Assembly (NCBI GenBank): GCA_946497585.1
Contig: CAMMLF010000039.1
Span: forward strand, 1-12,929
From: an uncultured Clostridium sp.
Lineage (GTDB): Bacteria; Bacillota; Clostridia; TANB77; CAG-508
Length of the DNA stretch: 12,929 nt
Reading direction: 5' to 3'
Within the stretch, counting starts at the first letter, position 1. Each line of letters opens with the position of its first letter. Shown in pieces: positions 1 through 6,636 of the stretch. Below the pieces are notes generated by a model. The model saw nothing but the letters and a program-made list of their open reading frames with translations. It had not been told where the DNA came from and ran no database searches. The translations under genes were made by a program, and so were the position numbers.

Positions 1-82
1 ATTACAGCTGTAGGCTTTTAGCTGATTTTATTCAAAAAAGTATTAAACAGTAACAAAAATTCACATAATTTTCGAAAAAATG

Positions 83-111
83 TTGACAAATGCAAAAAAT
101 TATAGTATTAT
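83..111 (+). promoter_or_regulatory. sigma-A promoter of the infC-rpmI-rplT operon
   Basis: TTGACA at 83-88 and TATTAT at 106-111 are separated by 17 bases, the optimal vegetative spacing. Transcription would start near 118, giving a leader of about 290 nt before infC. No coding sequence lies in bases 1-82. The assignment rests on the match to the consensus and its position upstream of the operon. Confidence 0.75.
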
Positions 112-117
112 TATTTA

Positions 118-392
118 TGTATTTAAGAAGAAGTTACATTCTCACCTTAACGAATAAGCGGAAAAGGTTAAATATATCTTATATAAAACTTAATTAAAAT
201 ATTTTTCATATTAAATGTTCTAGGATATAAAACTTTTATGTTTTAATCCACTTAATTGAGTTTTGAATAAGTATGTTTGAGAATGATTGGCTTCATAACC
301 AATCTTTTTTATTTTGTTTGAAGATTTAATTTATATTCTTCATATAAAAAAGAGTAAATTAAATACAAGTAAAATTTAATTTTACTATTTTT
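118..392 (+). promoter_or_regulatory. structured leader of infC operon, likely L20-type autoregulatory leader
   Basis: This untranslated stretch of about 275 nt contains no plausible reading frame. It carries a local stem ACCTT/AAGGT in its 5' part. An 8-nt segment CATTCTCA near 136-143 is perfectly complementary to TGAGAATG at 278-285, the very edge of a terminator hairpin. In Bacillus the same operon is controlled by ribosomal protein L20 binding the leader and promoting premature termination. The layout here fits that scheme, but membership in the known L20 leader family is an inference. Confidence 0.55.
285..310 (+). terminator. intrinsic terminator inside the infC leader (attenuator)
   Basis: GATTGG (285-290) and CCAATC (299-304) form a 6-bp stem with an 8-base loop, followed directly by six T. 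It lies about 100 nt before infC and after the only strong promoter seen. It would therefore stop transcription of the operon prematurely unless an alternative structure forms. Confidence 0.7.
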
Positions 393-407
393 AGGAGGTG
401 TTTTAAT

Positions 408-917
408 ATAAAACAGGAATTACAAATTAATGAACAAATTAGAGCAAATGAAGTTCAGGTTATTGATGAAAAAGGCGAGAAACTTGGCGTCTTACCTTTA
501 AACAAGGCTTTAGACATTGCTTATGAAAGAAAACTAGACTTAGTTTTAGTTGCTCCAAATAACAATCCAAAGGTTTGTAGAATAATGAACTATGGAAAAT
601 ACAAATTTGAGCAAGCTAAAAAAGAAAAAGAAGCTAGAAAAAAGCAAAGAAGTTTTGAAGTTAAAGAACTTAGAATTACACCAAATATAGATAAACATGA
701 CTTTGATTTTAAAGCTAAAAATGCTAGAAAATTCTTAGAAGATGGTAACAAAGTTAGAATTACTGTTAGATTTAGAGGAAGAGAATTAAACTATGTAAAA
801 CAAGGTGAAGCTGTTCTAAATCAATTTATTGAAACTCTAAGCGATATTGCAGTTGCAGAAAAGAAACCTATTCTAGAAGGAAAAAATTTGTTTATAATAT
901 TAGCTCAAAAGAGTTAA
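408..917 (+). CDS. infC: translation initiation factor IF-3, starting at an ATA codon
   Basis: IF-3 binds the 30S subunit, keeps 50S from joining too early and proofreads the initiation codon and tRNA. The first in-frame ATG (585) would remove the whole N-terminal domain. The frame is open upstream and encodes the conserved N-domain, with QINEQIRANEVQVIDEKGEK near the start and later NNNPKVCRIMNYGKYKFEQ. The only sensible start is ATA at 408, nine bases after AGGAGG (393-398). This gives 169 aa, the usual length. The C-terminal domain has the typical VRFRGRE segment. Rare start codons are a hallmark of infC because IF-3 represses its own initiation at non-AUG codons, so the ATA is likely regulatory. 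It is the first gene of the infC-rpmI-rplT operon. Confidence 0.95.
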   Translation: MKQELQINEQIRANEVQVIDEKGEKLGVLPLNKALDIAYERKLDLVLVAPNNNPKVCRIMNYGKYKFEQAKKEKEARKKQRSFEVKELRITPNIDKHDFDFKAKNARKFLEDGNKVRITVRFRGRELNYVKQGEAVLNQFIETLSDIAVAEKKPILEGKNLFIILAQKS

Positions 918-952
918 TTTATATATAACTATAATATAAGGAGGAATTTATT

Positions 953-1156
953 ATGCCAAAGTTAAAAACTAATAAGGCAGCTGAAAAAAGATATAAATTT
1001 ACAGCTACAGGTAAAGTTAAAAGGACTAAAGCTAATAGAAGACATCTATTAGGAAATAAAACAAATAGACAAAAGTCATCAGGAAGTGTACAAAATGCTT
1101 ATGTTGATAGCACTTCTAAAAATCATGTAAAAAAATTATTACCATATGGTAAATAG
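953..1156 (+). CDS. rpmI: 50S ribosomal protein L35
   Basis: This 67-aa, strongly basic protein begins MPKLKTNKAAEKRY, the L35 signature. It continues with the conserved TGKVKR and the RRHLLGNK segment (about residues 30-37). It is a component of the large ribosomal subunit. AAGGAGG lies just upstream of the ATG. It follows infC by 35 bases and precedes rplT by 24 bases, the universal bacterial order, so the three are cotranscribed and share the leader upstream of infC. Confidence 0.96.
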   Translation: MPKLKTNKAAEKRYKFTATGKVKRTKANRRHLLGNKTNRQKSSGSVQNAYVDSTSKNHVKKLLPYGK

Positions 1157-1180
1157 AATTTAAAGGAAGGTGAATAAAAA

Positions 1181-1528
1181 ATGGCAAGAGTAAAAACAGC
1201 TATAATTACAAAGAAAAAACATAAAAAAATATTAAAAAGAGCCAAAGGTTATTATGGAGCTAAACATTACAGATTTAGACAAGCTAAACAAGCAGTTATG
1301 AAATCTGGAGCTTATGCATATGCTGGAAGAAAAGACAAAAAGAGTAATTTCAGAAAGCTATGGATAATTAGAATTAATGCTGCTGCAAGAATTAATGGTT
1401 TAACATACAGCACTTTAATAAATGGTTTAAAGAAAGCTAATGTTACTATTAACAGAAAAATGCTTGCTGATTTAGCAGTTACAGACCCTAAAGCTTTTGC
1501 AGAAGTATGCAAAATAGCAAAGAAATAA
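1181..1528 (+). CDS. rplT: 50S ribosomal protein L20
   Basis: The 115-aa protein starts MARVKTAIITKKKHKKILKR and has the conserved GYYGAKHYRFRQAKQAV and RKLWIIRINAAAR blocks. L20 binds 23S rRNA early in 50S assembly. In Bacillus it also represses its own operon by binding the infC leader, which fits the attenuator-like leader here. A purine-rich GGAAGGTG precedes the ATG. It is the last gene of the operon and ends 89 bases before a convergent gene, with palindromes in between. Confidence 0.96.
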   Translation: MARVKTAIITKKKHKKILKRAKGYYGAKHYRFRQAKQAVMKSGAYAYAGRKDKKSNFRKLWIIRINAAARINGLTYSTLINGLKKANVTINRKMLADLAVTDPKAFAEVCKIAKK

Positions 1529-1533
1529 ATTAT

Positions 1534-1564
1534 TGTGTCAACAGGGCCGCTCCTTTTTGACACA
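1534..1564. repeat. TGTGTCAA...TTGACACA hairpin downstream of rplT
   Basis: TGTGTCAA (1534-1541) and TTGACACA (1557-1564) are perfect inverted repeats around a GC-rich 15-base centre. No long T-run follows on either strand, so this is less convincing as a terminator than the palindrome next to it. It shares the outer TGTCAA/TTGACA words and GGG/CC centre with that palindrome, which suggests a related repeat unit. Confidence 0.5.
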
Positions 1565-1580
1565 AAAACACGAAAAAGCT

Positions 1581-1614
1581 ATGGCAATAGGGACGTCCCT
1601 ATTGACACTTTTTA
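1581..1614. terminator. palindromic hairpin, likely terminator of the infC-rpmI-rplT operon
   Basis: CAATAGGGACGTCCCTATTG (1585-1604) is a perfect 20-base palindrome with partly paired flanks (ATGG/ACAC) and is followed by CTTTTT on the plus strand. It sits between the ends of convergent genes, three bases from the stop of the minus-strand gene. It would end rplT transcription. A loop-free palindrome is unusual for a terminator, so it may instead be a dispersed intergenic repeat used as one. Confidence 0.55.
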
Positions 1615-1616
1615 AC

Positions 1617-2198
1617 TTAAATAACATATTCTTTTCCATTCCAAGTTAGTTCTGTTTGATTTCCTGTTTTATTATTCTCTTTAATTTTGTCATAAAGCTC
1701 ATCAGATATATTAAAATCTTGCATTTCCTTTCCATCTGATTTTCTGGTTAAGTATGCATATCTTTCATCATCACCTAGCTCATCTACAATATAGGTTTCT
1801 CCTTCTTTTCTAAACTCATCCAGTTCTTTTTGTTGCTTTTTTAATATACTAGACTTCTCTAAATTAATCTCTGAATTTATAGTTTTATTTAATTCTTCGT
1901 CATATCTTAGATTTCCTTGGTCGTCTAAAATATAAAACCCTTTTTCTTGTCCAAGGTACATTCCTTTTTGAAGTTCTTCATATTCACTGTCTAAGCTATA
2001 TTTGTATACTCCTCTATTTTTTACTTCGTATACTTCTCCATGACTTTTTATTATATCTCTAGTTTTATTTTGTAATTCTACTTTTGATGCATCTGTTAGT
2101 TTATTATTTGCTATGGCTGTTGTTAATTCTTTTAAAAGTTTTTCTCCAAAGTCTTTAGTAAAATCGCTTATTTTTCCTAAAATATTATTTAGTTCCAA
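1617..2198 (-). CDS. hypothetical protein, 193 aa, TTG start
   Basis: I do not recognise this protein. It starts at TTG (2198-2196), nine bases after AAGGAG, and no ATG lies in frame until about residue 79. The N-terminal 60 residues are lysine-rich and probably helical (DFTKDFGEKLLKEL). They are followed by short aromatic/glycine segments that resemble one another: GEVYEVKNRGVYKY, GMYLGQEKGFYI, GETYIVDELG and WNGKEYVI. These suggest repeated beta-hairpins. A charged helix (about 115-132) separates the last two. There is no signal peptide or membrane segment. It lies 70 bases downstream of the metallo-beta-lactamase gene on the same strand and may share its transcript. Confidence 0.7.
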   Translation of the reverse strand: MELNNILGKISDFTKDFGEKLLKELTTAIANNKLTDASKVELQNKTRDIIKSHGEVYEVKNRGVYKYSLDSEYEELQKGMYLGQEKGFYILDDQGNLRYDEELNKTINSEINLEKSSILKKQQKELDEFRKEGETYIVDELGDDERYAYLTRKSDGKEMQDFNISDELYDKIKENNKTGNQTELTWNGKEYVI

Positions 2199-2268
2199 AT
2201 TTTAATTCTCCTTCTTCGTTTAATTTTTACTTTTTTATAAATATCTAAATCTCTATAAACTTATCACT

Positions 2269-3243
2269 TTAACTATTTCCATCTAAGTTAATATTTACTT
2301 TTTTTATGTCTATAGTATTTCCATCACTTGTTAACCAAAAAGAACCTACTTCTTCTCCATTTGCTCTATCTGTTCTAAGAATTTGTGTGCCACTTTCTTC
2401 TAATCTTTGAATTGCTTTATCACTTGGCAAATTATATGAATTATTTTTGCCAACTTCAATTATCGAATACTGAGGGCTAACTTGTTCTAAAAATTTTGTA
2501 GAACTACTTGAGTTTGAACCATGGTGACCTACTTTTAATACATTTACTTTGTTCCAACTTCTAGAATTTTCAACTTCTGTTTCTGCATCACCCATAAATA
2601 AATATTTAGTTGCATTATATGTAAGTTCAATAACTAAAGAACTATTATTATCTGATGTTCCTTCATCTTCCATTGCTGACATTATTTCAAATTGTGCTTC
2701 CTCAAATATAAATACATCTCCAATTGTTGGATGCTCTATTGGTATATTTTTTTCTTCTGCCGCTTCTACTGCATTTTTATAATCTGTTCCAGAGCCTACT
2801 GTTGGAATTAAAAATGTACCTATTTCCATGCTTTTTATAACGTCATCTATTCCACCAATGTGATCCTCATCTGCATGAGTTCCAACTAAATAATCAATTT
2901 GAGTTATACCTTTTTCTTGCAAAAAGCTAACAACATTTTTACCGTCACTGTTATTTCCGCTGTCTATTAGCATAACCTCATCATTTAATTTAATTAGCGT
3001 ACAATCTGCTTGTCCTACATAAAAAAATATGGTGTTTAACTTGTTGTTGTTTAAATCAACTTCATCCGCATTTTCTATGCTTGCAGATGTAGTAATTTGC
3101 ACTTCATTTGCTGAGGCTTCCTTAGCTATATTATTGGATGTATCTAAGAAGTAATCTGTTCCAAAATATCCTGAAACACACAAGAATATAAACACTATTA
3201 TAGTTATTATAAAATTATTTGACTTTTTTCTTCTTTTGCTCAT
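2269..3243 (-). CDS. ComEC/Rec2-like metallo-beta-lactamase fold protein, membrane-anchored
   Basis: The 324-aa protein has a basic N-terminus and one hydrophobic segment (about 11-28), then a linker and a metallo-beta-lactamase domain from about 68. It has the LIDSG strand (92-96) and the metal motif HADEDH at 123-128, followed by GG. Later come FMGDAE and VGHHGSNSSSS, as in the extracellular hydrolase domain of the DNA-uptake protein ComEC. The ComEC channel domain is absent, so this is a stand-alone extracytoplasmic hydrolase. The family probably acts on nucleic acid or phosphodiesters, but the substrate is unknown. The start is the ATG after AGGTGG. A sigma-A-like promoter lies at 3273-3302. 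Confidence 0.88.
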   Translation of the reverse strand: MSKRRKKSNNFIITIIVFIFLCVSGYFGTDYFLDTSNNIAKEASANEVQITTSASIENADEVDLNNNKLNTIFFYVGQADCTLIKLNDEVMLIDSGNNSDGKNVVSFLQEKGITQIDYLVGTHADEDHIGGIDDVIKSMEIGTFLIPTVGSGTDYKNAVEAAEEKNIPIEHPTIGDVFIFEEAQFEIMSAMEDEGTSDNNSSLVIELTYNATKYLFMGDAETEVENSRSWNKVNVLKVGHHGSNSSSSTKFLEQVSPQYSIIEVGKNNSYNLPSDKAIQRLEESGTQILRTDRANGEEVGSFWLTSDGNTIDIKKVNINLDGNS

Positions 3244-3272
3244 TTTCCACCTACTACTTATAATTTTTTACT

Positions 3273-3302
3273 ATTTTATCATAAGTGTGGACCAATTTTC
3301 AA
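3273..3302 (-). promoter_or_regulatory. sigma-A promoter of the metallo-beta-lactamase gene
   Basis: On the minus strand, TTGAAA (3302-3297) and TAAAAT (3278-3273) are separated by 18 bases, with TG one base before the -10 (extended -10). It lies 30 bases upstream of the ATG at 3243. Confidence 0.55.
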
Positions 3303-3328
3303 TTCTTTAAATAATTATATAATTTTTA

Positions 3329-3655
3329 TTAAATTTTTTCTAAATAATTGCTTCTTTGGTAAATAACATGTGAAATAAAAACTTTTCTTTTATCGAAATC
3401 AATTGTATAAAGAATAATATAATTTTTTACCACCATTTTGTGATATTCTCTTTTTAAATCATCAACTTTTCCTATTTTAGTATATATTGCTGGAAAAAAT
3501 CTCAAGTCCAAAATTCTTTTTAATATATTTTGGATAAGATTTTTTGCAGCAACATCTTCTTTGAGCTTTTTTGATATATACTCATAGATTTCTATAATTT
3601 CTTCCATACACTTTTCAGTAAATTCTACTTTAAACAGTGTATCATTAGAAGCCAT
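3329..3655 (-). CDS. RelE/ParE-family toxin
   Basis: This 108-aa basic protein has the RelE/ParE fold pattern. It has an N-terminal strand (FKVEFTEKC), two helices (EEIIEIYEYISKKL and the following ILKRILDLRFFP), then the conserved C-terminal sheet with LKREYHKMVVKNYIILYTID and VFISHVIYQRSNYL. Members are either ribosome-dependent mRNA interferases (RelE) or gyrase poisons (ParE), and the residues do not settle which. The ATG lies inside the end of the upstream 65-aa gene, with an 11-base overlap. That is typical of type II antitoxin-toxin operons and implies translational coupling. Confidence 0.8.
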   Translation of the reverse strand: MASNDTLFKVEFTEKCMEEIIEIYEYISKKLKEDVAAKNLIQNILKRILDLRFFPAIYTKIGKVDDLKREYHKMVVKNYIILYTIDFDKRKVFISHVIYQRSNYLEKI

Positions 3656-3842
3656 ATTTTACTTTTAGTTCCTCTATAAATTCTACAGCATCTTTTGTTC
3701 TATTATTCTCTATATCATTTTCTGACTTTGAAAGGGAATCTATAGTTTCTTTATTCCAAATTGAATTATTTGTTTTTGCTTTTCTCATAACTATATTTGA
3801 ATCTAATTTTATAGCATCTTTAATATTTGACATTCTTTTCAT
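3645..3842 (-). CDS. probable antitoxin of the RelE/ParE-type toxin
   Basis: This is a 65-aa charged protein directly upstream of and overlapping the toxin gene. I see no clear DNA-binding motif. The sequence has a short SNIKDAIKLDSNIVMRKAK N-terminus, a polar middle and a helical C-terminal tail DAVEFIEELKVKYGF. The tail is the sort of segment that wraps a RelE/ParE toxin. AAGGAG precedes the ATG. The call rests mostly on size, order and overlap with the toxin. Confidence 0.7.
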   Translation of the reverse strand: MKRMSNIKDAIKLDSNIVMRKAKTNNSIWNKETIDSLSKSENDIENNRTKDAVEFIEELKVKYGF

Positions 3843-3896
3843 TTTTTCTCCTTCCTTTAGCTATATTATATAATTAAAATAGAAAATTATGCAATA

Positions 3897-3924
3897 ATTA
3901 TATCACGTTTCCATAATATGTCAA
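3897..3924 (-). promoter_or_regulatory. strong sigma-A promoter of the toxin-antitoxin operon
   Basis: Perfect TTGACA (3924-3919) and perfect TATAAT (3902-3897) lie on the minus strand with 16 bases between. The leader to the antitoxin ATG is about 50 bases and contains an AT-only palindrome ATTATATAAT, where autorepression could act. The promoter begins 17 bases after the yunB stop, so the pair is transcribed independently of the sporulation cluster. Confidence 0.8.
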
Positions 3925-3940
3925 TATGTTTTATAAAATT

Positions 3941-4661
3941 TTATTGCATCATGTTCATTGTATCTTCTGCACTAACTCCCTCTAAGTCATAATATGCATC
4001 TGGTATATCTCCAGATATTACAGTTTCTGATATTAAAACTTGAGCTGTTATATGTTCATCTACATCTTTAAAAGGTGTAAGTAAACTTACATTGCAATTT
4101 ACATTTATATAAAGCCTATGTAATGTTTGATTTACTCCCATCTCTTCAAATTCAGATTTAAGCTCAGTTGTAACTTCTCCAATTGTAGACATTCTTACTT
4201 CTACATCTGGTCCTCTACCGGATATTAATTTTATTCCTGTAAAGCTTCCTAATTTAACATAAAATTTACTTATTGTAGTATCATTTAATTTTTCTTGAAC
4301 ATCTAATGCTATTTGCGAATTAAGTTTATTTATGTTTATGGAATTCATTTTTATTAAACTTACATCATTTGCTTCATCTCTTTCTATTGTGCACAAATCA
4401 TCATAAGTTATGTCTTTTAAATTATCTAAACACGCTTCATTTGCAAACTGAGTAGCTAAGCTTCTTGCTTTTACTCTACATTGTCTTTCGATAATTGGAG
4501 TAATGGCTTTCATTATTGTTGTTGCAGTAAAATATCCTATTATTATTATTGCAAGTAAAATTATAATTTTACGTTTATGTGGTCTTATATTATTGCCATT
4601 ACCGCCAATTTCTGTTTATATTTATTCTAGGTAGCCTAGGTCTTGAATAAATTCTATCCAT
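3941..4661 (-). CDS. yunB: sporulation protein YunB, apparent one-base frameshift near the N-terminus
   Basis: The main frame matches YunB, a mother-cell sporulation protein (sigma-E controlled in Bacillus). It includes VKLGSFTGIKLISGRGPDVEVRM, the GVNQTLHRLYINVNC block and a C-terminal ISETVISGDIPDAYY. The first in-frame ATG (4513) comes just after a hydrophobic segment (KIIILLAIIIIGYFTATTI) that YunB proteins need. That segment has no usable start codon in its frame and is closed by TAA at 4618-4616. One frame over, ATG at 4661 opens MDRIYSRPRLPRINI and then stops at 4601. Removing one A from the run 4617-4615 joins the two into a 239-aa protein with a cytosolic tail and one membrane segment (about 31-49). 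Whether this is a true mutation, a sequencing error or programmed slippage cannot be told here. Confidence 0.82.
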
Positions 4662-4723
4662 TTGCTCCTACTATAAAATTTATTCTTGCTCTAGTCTCTC
4701 TAATTTTATTTGTTGATTTCATC

Positions 4724-6256
4724 CTAACAATTAGCTCCTACATATTTTGTTATAAATAGTTGCATTCCCGGAGTTAATGTATCTTGTGATAGGCCGTTAC
4801 TCTCCTTTATATTTTGCATAGTGCTTCTAAATTCTTTAGCGATTTTCCACAAATTATCCTCTTTTTTAGTAAAATATATTACCATATTATATCCACTATC
4901 TTCATTGTTTTCGTCTTCTTTTACGTCACATATTTCATTAAGCATAATTTCTGCTCCAGTACTTGCAAAAAATTCAATATCTATTTTTACTTCTACCTCT
5001 CCACCTGGAAGTATTGTAAAATCTTGCAAAGGAATATCCATATCAACTTTTACTTGACTATCATTTCTTATTCCTACACATGACATCCTATAATTAACTG
5101 GTAATTCAAGCATTGTTGTTCCTATCTCTTGCATATTGTTTATTGAGTGAATAAAAGTTACTGAAACATTTCCACTTAGTTCAATTTCATCATTTCCTAT
5201 TCTCATATTATCTATATTTACTCTAACATCTGCATCATATATTTTCTCATCACCAATATTTAATAATTGTTTTTCTCTAATGCTATAAACATCATGAAAA
5301 TTCTTTTTATTTTGCATAGCCTTAATCTGTTTTTGCTCAAAACTCAAATTTCTACTTGGACTATATAAATCTTCTATTGTATTTATTTCTTTTGTTTCAT
5401 AGCATGATGCTGTAATTTCAATTTCCGCTTCTACGTAAATTGAATGCTCCTGCATACTATTCGGTTTTATTACTAAATTTCTAATCTCATATTGCATATC
5501 GCAAACATTTTCTTCTGAAATGTTTTCCATATCTATAAATCCCATTATTGGCAGTGTAGCTGATACTGTATTTATTCTGTTATCCTCTGTCAAATACATT
5601 ATCTTTAATTTAGCGTCAGCTTTTGCCAATATTTTATTATAACTTATCTTTGTGTCTTTGTTTGTTATGTCTACATTTACTTTTAATATTTCTGTTAAAT
5701 TATCTATTCCATCAATTGATATGGTTTCTTTAACTTGGGCTTTTGTTTTTGCTGTGCCAAGCAATGAGTTTACTGTTATTGTTCTTTCTAGCTTTTGCAA
5801 ATCTTGCATATCTTTTATATCAGTAATAAATTCTTCGGAGTTATTTGCAAATAGCTTAATATCAAAATCAAGCATTGCTTTTACATTTATTTTTCTTTCA
5901 TTTACAATTCTTGCCTCAACACTCCTTAGTCTTGTATTTACCTCTGCTATTTCATCACTTTTTGCATTTTCTATATTTACAACTTGTGAAAAATCTATTA
6001 CATAGTTAATTGACCTTATCTCTTTTCTTCCCTCCTCTTCTGAGCTGTATATTGTGTATGTATTTATTGCACCATCTATTCTTACTCTTCCGTCCATTAC
6101 TTCTTTTTTGTAGATGCTAACTGTCCCACTAGATGTTATTATGTTATATATGTCTGGCTTTATATCTGGAACTATACAATCACCTTCACAAATTGCTGTG
6201 TCCAATTTTTGCGCTACAATTTGATTAATGGATATTTTATTTTTTTCTAATTCCAT
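4724..6256 (-). CDS. sipL: SipL-like spore morphogenesis protein (SPOCS/DUF3794 repeats plus LysM)
   Basis: This 510-aa protein has no signal peptide or membrane segment. The first ~440 residues contain repeated SPOCS (DUF3794) modules. One begins DTAICEGDCIVPDIKPDIYNI (about 17-37), typical of the family, and others lie in the middle and after about 320 (NIGDEKIYDADVRVNI). The last ~50 residues form a LysM-like domain (YFTKKEDNLWKIAKEFRSTM ... LTPGMQLFI). Size and architecture match Clostridioides difficile SipL, whose LysM domain binds SpoIVA to anchor the coat on the forespore surface. The start is the ATG nine bases after AGGAGGT. yunB follows after about 60 bases, so they probably share a mother-cell transcript. 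CATATATAT upstream (about 6290-6298) resembles a sigma-E -10, but no convincing -35 is visible. Confidence 0.85.
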   Translation of the reverse strand: MELEKNKISINQIVAQKLDTAICEGDCIVPDIKPDIYNIITSSGTVSIYKKEVMDGRVRIDGAINTYTIYSSEEEGRKEIRSINYVIDFSQVVNIENAKSDEIAEVNTRLRSVEARIVNERKINVKAMLDFDIKLFANNSEEFITDIKDMQDLQKLERTITVNSLLGTAKTKAQVKETISIDGIDNLTEILKVNVDITNKDTKISYNKILAKADAKLKIMYLTEDNRINTVSATLPIMGFIDMENISEENVCDMQYEIRNLVIKPNSMQEHSIYVEAEIEITASCYETKEINTIEDLYSPSRNLSFEQKQIKAMQNKKNFHDVYSIREKQLLNIGDEKIYDADVRVNIDNMRIGNDEIELSGNVSVTFIHSINNMQEIGTTMLELPVNYRMSCVGIRNDSQVKVDMDIPLQDFTILPGGEVEVKIDIEFFASTGAEIMLNEICDVKEDENNEDSGYNMVIYFTKKEDNLWKIAKEFRSTMQNIKESNGLSQDTLTPGMQLFITKYVGANC

Positions 6257-6341
6257 CTTGTCTTATACCTCCTTAATTACGTTTTATTAATATATATGCG
6301 GAGAGACATAAAAAAGAACCTATTAATTTTGAAAATTTTAC

Positions 6342-6569
6342 GTTGGGCACGGTCCTAAATCGAAAATATTTTATTACTTAAGCCAAAAATATACGTTCTC
6401 TCTCATTTCACTGCGCAGGTCGCTATTCGCTCCAGCTTGTCCGCTACACTCTGCAGTCCTACTTAGTTAAAGACAAAGATGCTCGCGCTGCAACCGTTCG
6501 CTGAAATGTCGAGAAGTATATTTCTGGCTTTTAATATATATTTTTTTCGATTTAGGACCGTCCCCCAAC
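6342..6569. repeat. MITE-like element with long imperfect terminal inverted repeats
   Basis: The ends read GTTGGGCACGGTCCTAAATC on the left and the inverse of GTTGGGGGACGGTCCTAAAT on the right. Each arm continues imperfectly for about 70 bases, sharing TCGAAAA, AGCC, AAATATAC, TCTC, CATTTC and GCG. The centre (about 6416-6498) is GC-rich compared with its surroundings and codes for nothing plausible. The element fills most of the 380-base gap between sipL and veg, and the veg terminator lies just to its right. It looks like a non-autonomous, foldback-type mobile element or dispersed intergenic repeat. No transposase or clear target duplication is visible. Confidence 0.7.
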
Positions 6570-6578
6570 TGAAAGTGC

Positions 6579-6606
6579 AAAAAAAGAACGCCATTTTTGA
6601 CGTTCT
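6579..6606 (-). terminator. intrinsic terminator of veg
   Basis: AGAACG and CGTTCT (6585-6590 and 6601-6606) form a 6-bp stem around a 10-base loop. On the minus strand a run of six T (6584-6579) follows. It lies 31 bases after the veg stop. Confidence 0.75.
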
Positions 6607-6636
6607 AAAATTCGTTAATTAGTTTAATTCAAGAAA

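Noticed and set aside
1..82. Short CAGCT/AGCTG hairpin at the left edge as a terminator
   Set aside because: A five-base stem with a ten-base loop and a broken T-run is too weak, and the upstream gene is not visible.
1312..1563. 83-codon minus-strand frame opposite rplT with hydrophobic residues
   Set aside because: It lies antisense to a certain ribosomal protein gene, has no ribosome site, and its hydrophobicity comes from the complement of Lys/Ala-rich codons.
4814..5083. Aromatic, hydrophobic plus-strand frames opposite sipL
   Set aside because: Typical antisense shadows of AT-rich coding DNA with Phe/Ser/Ile bias and no ribosome sites.
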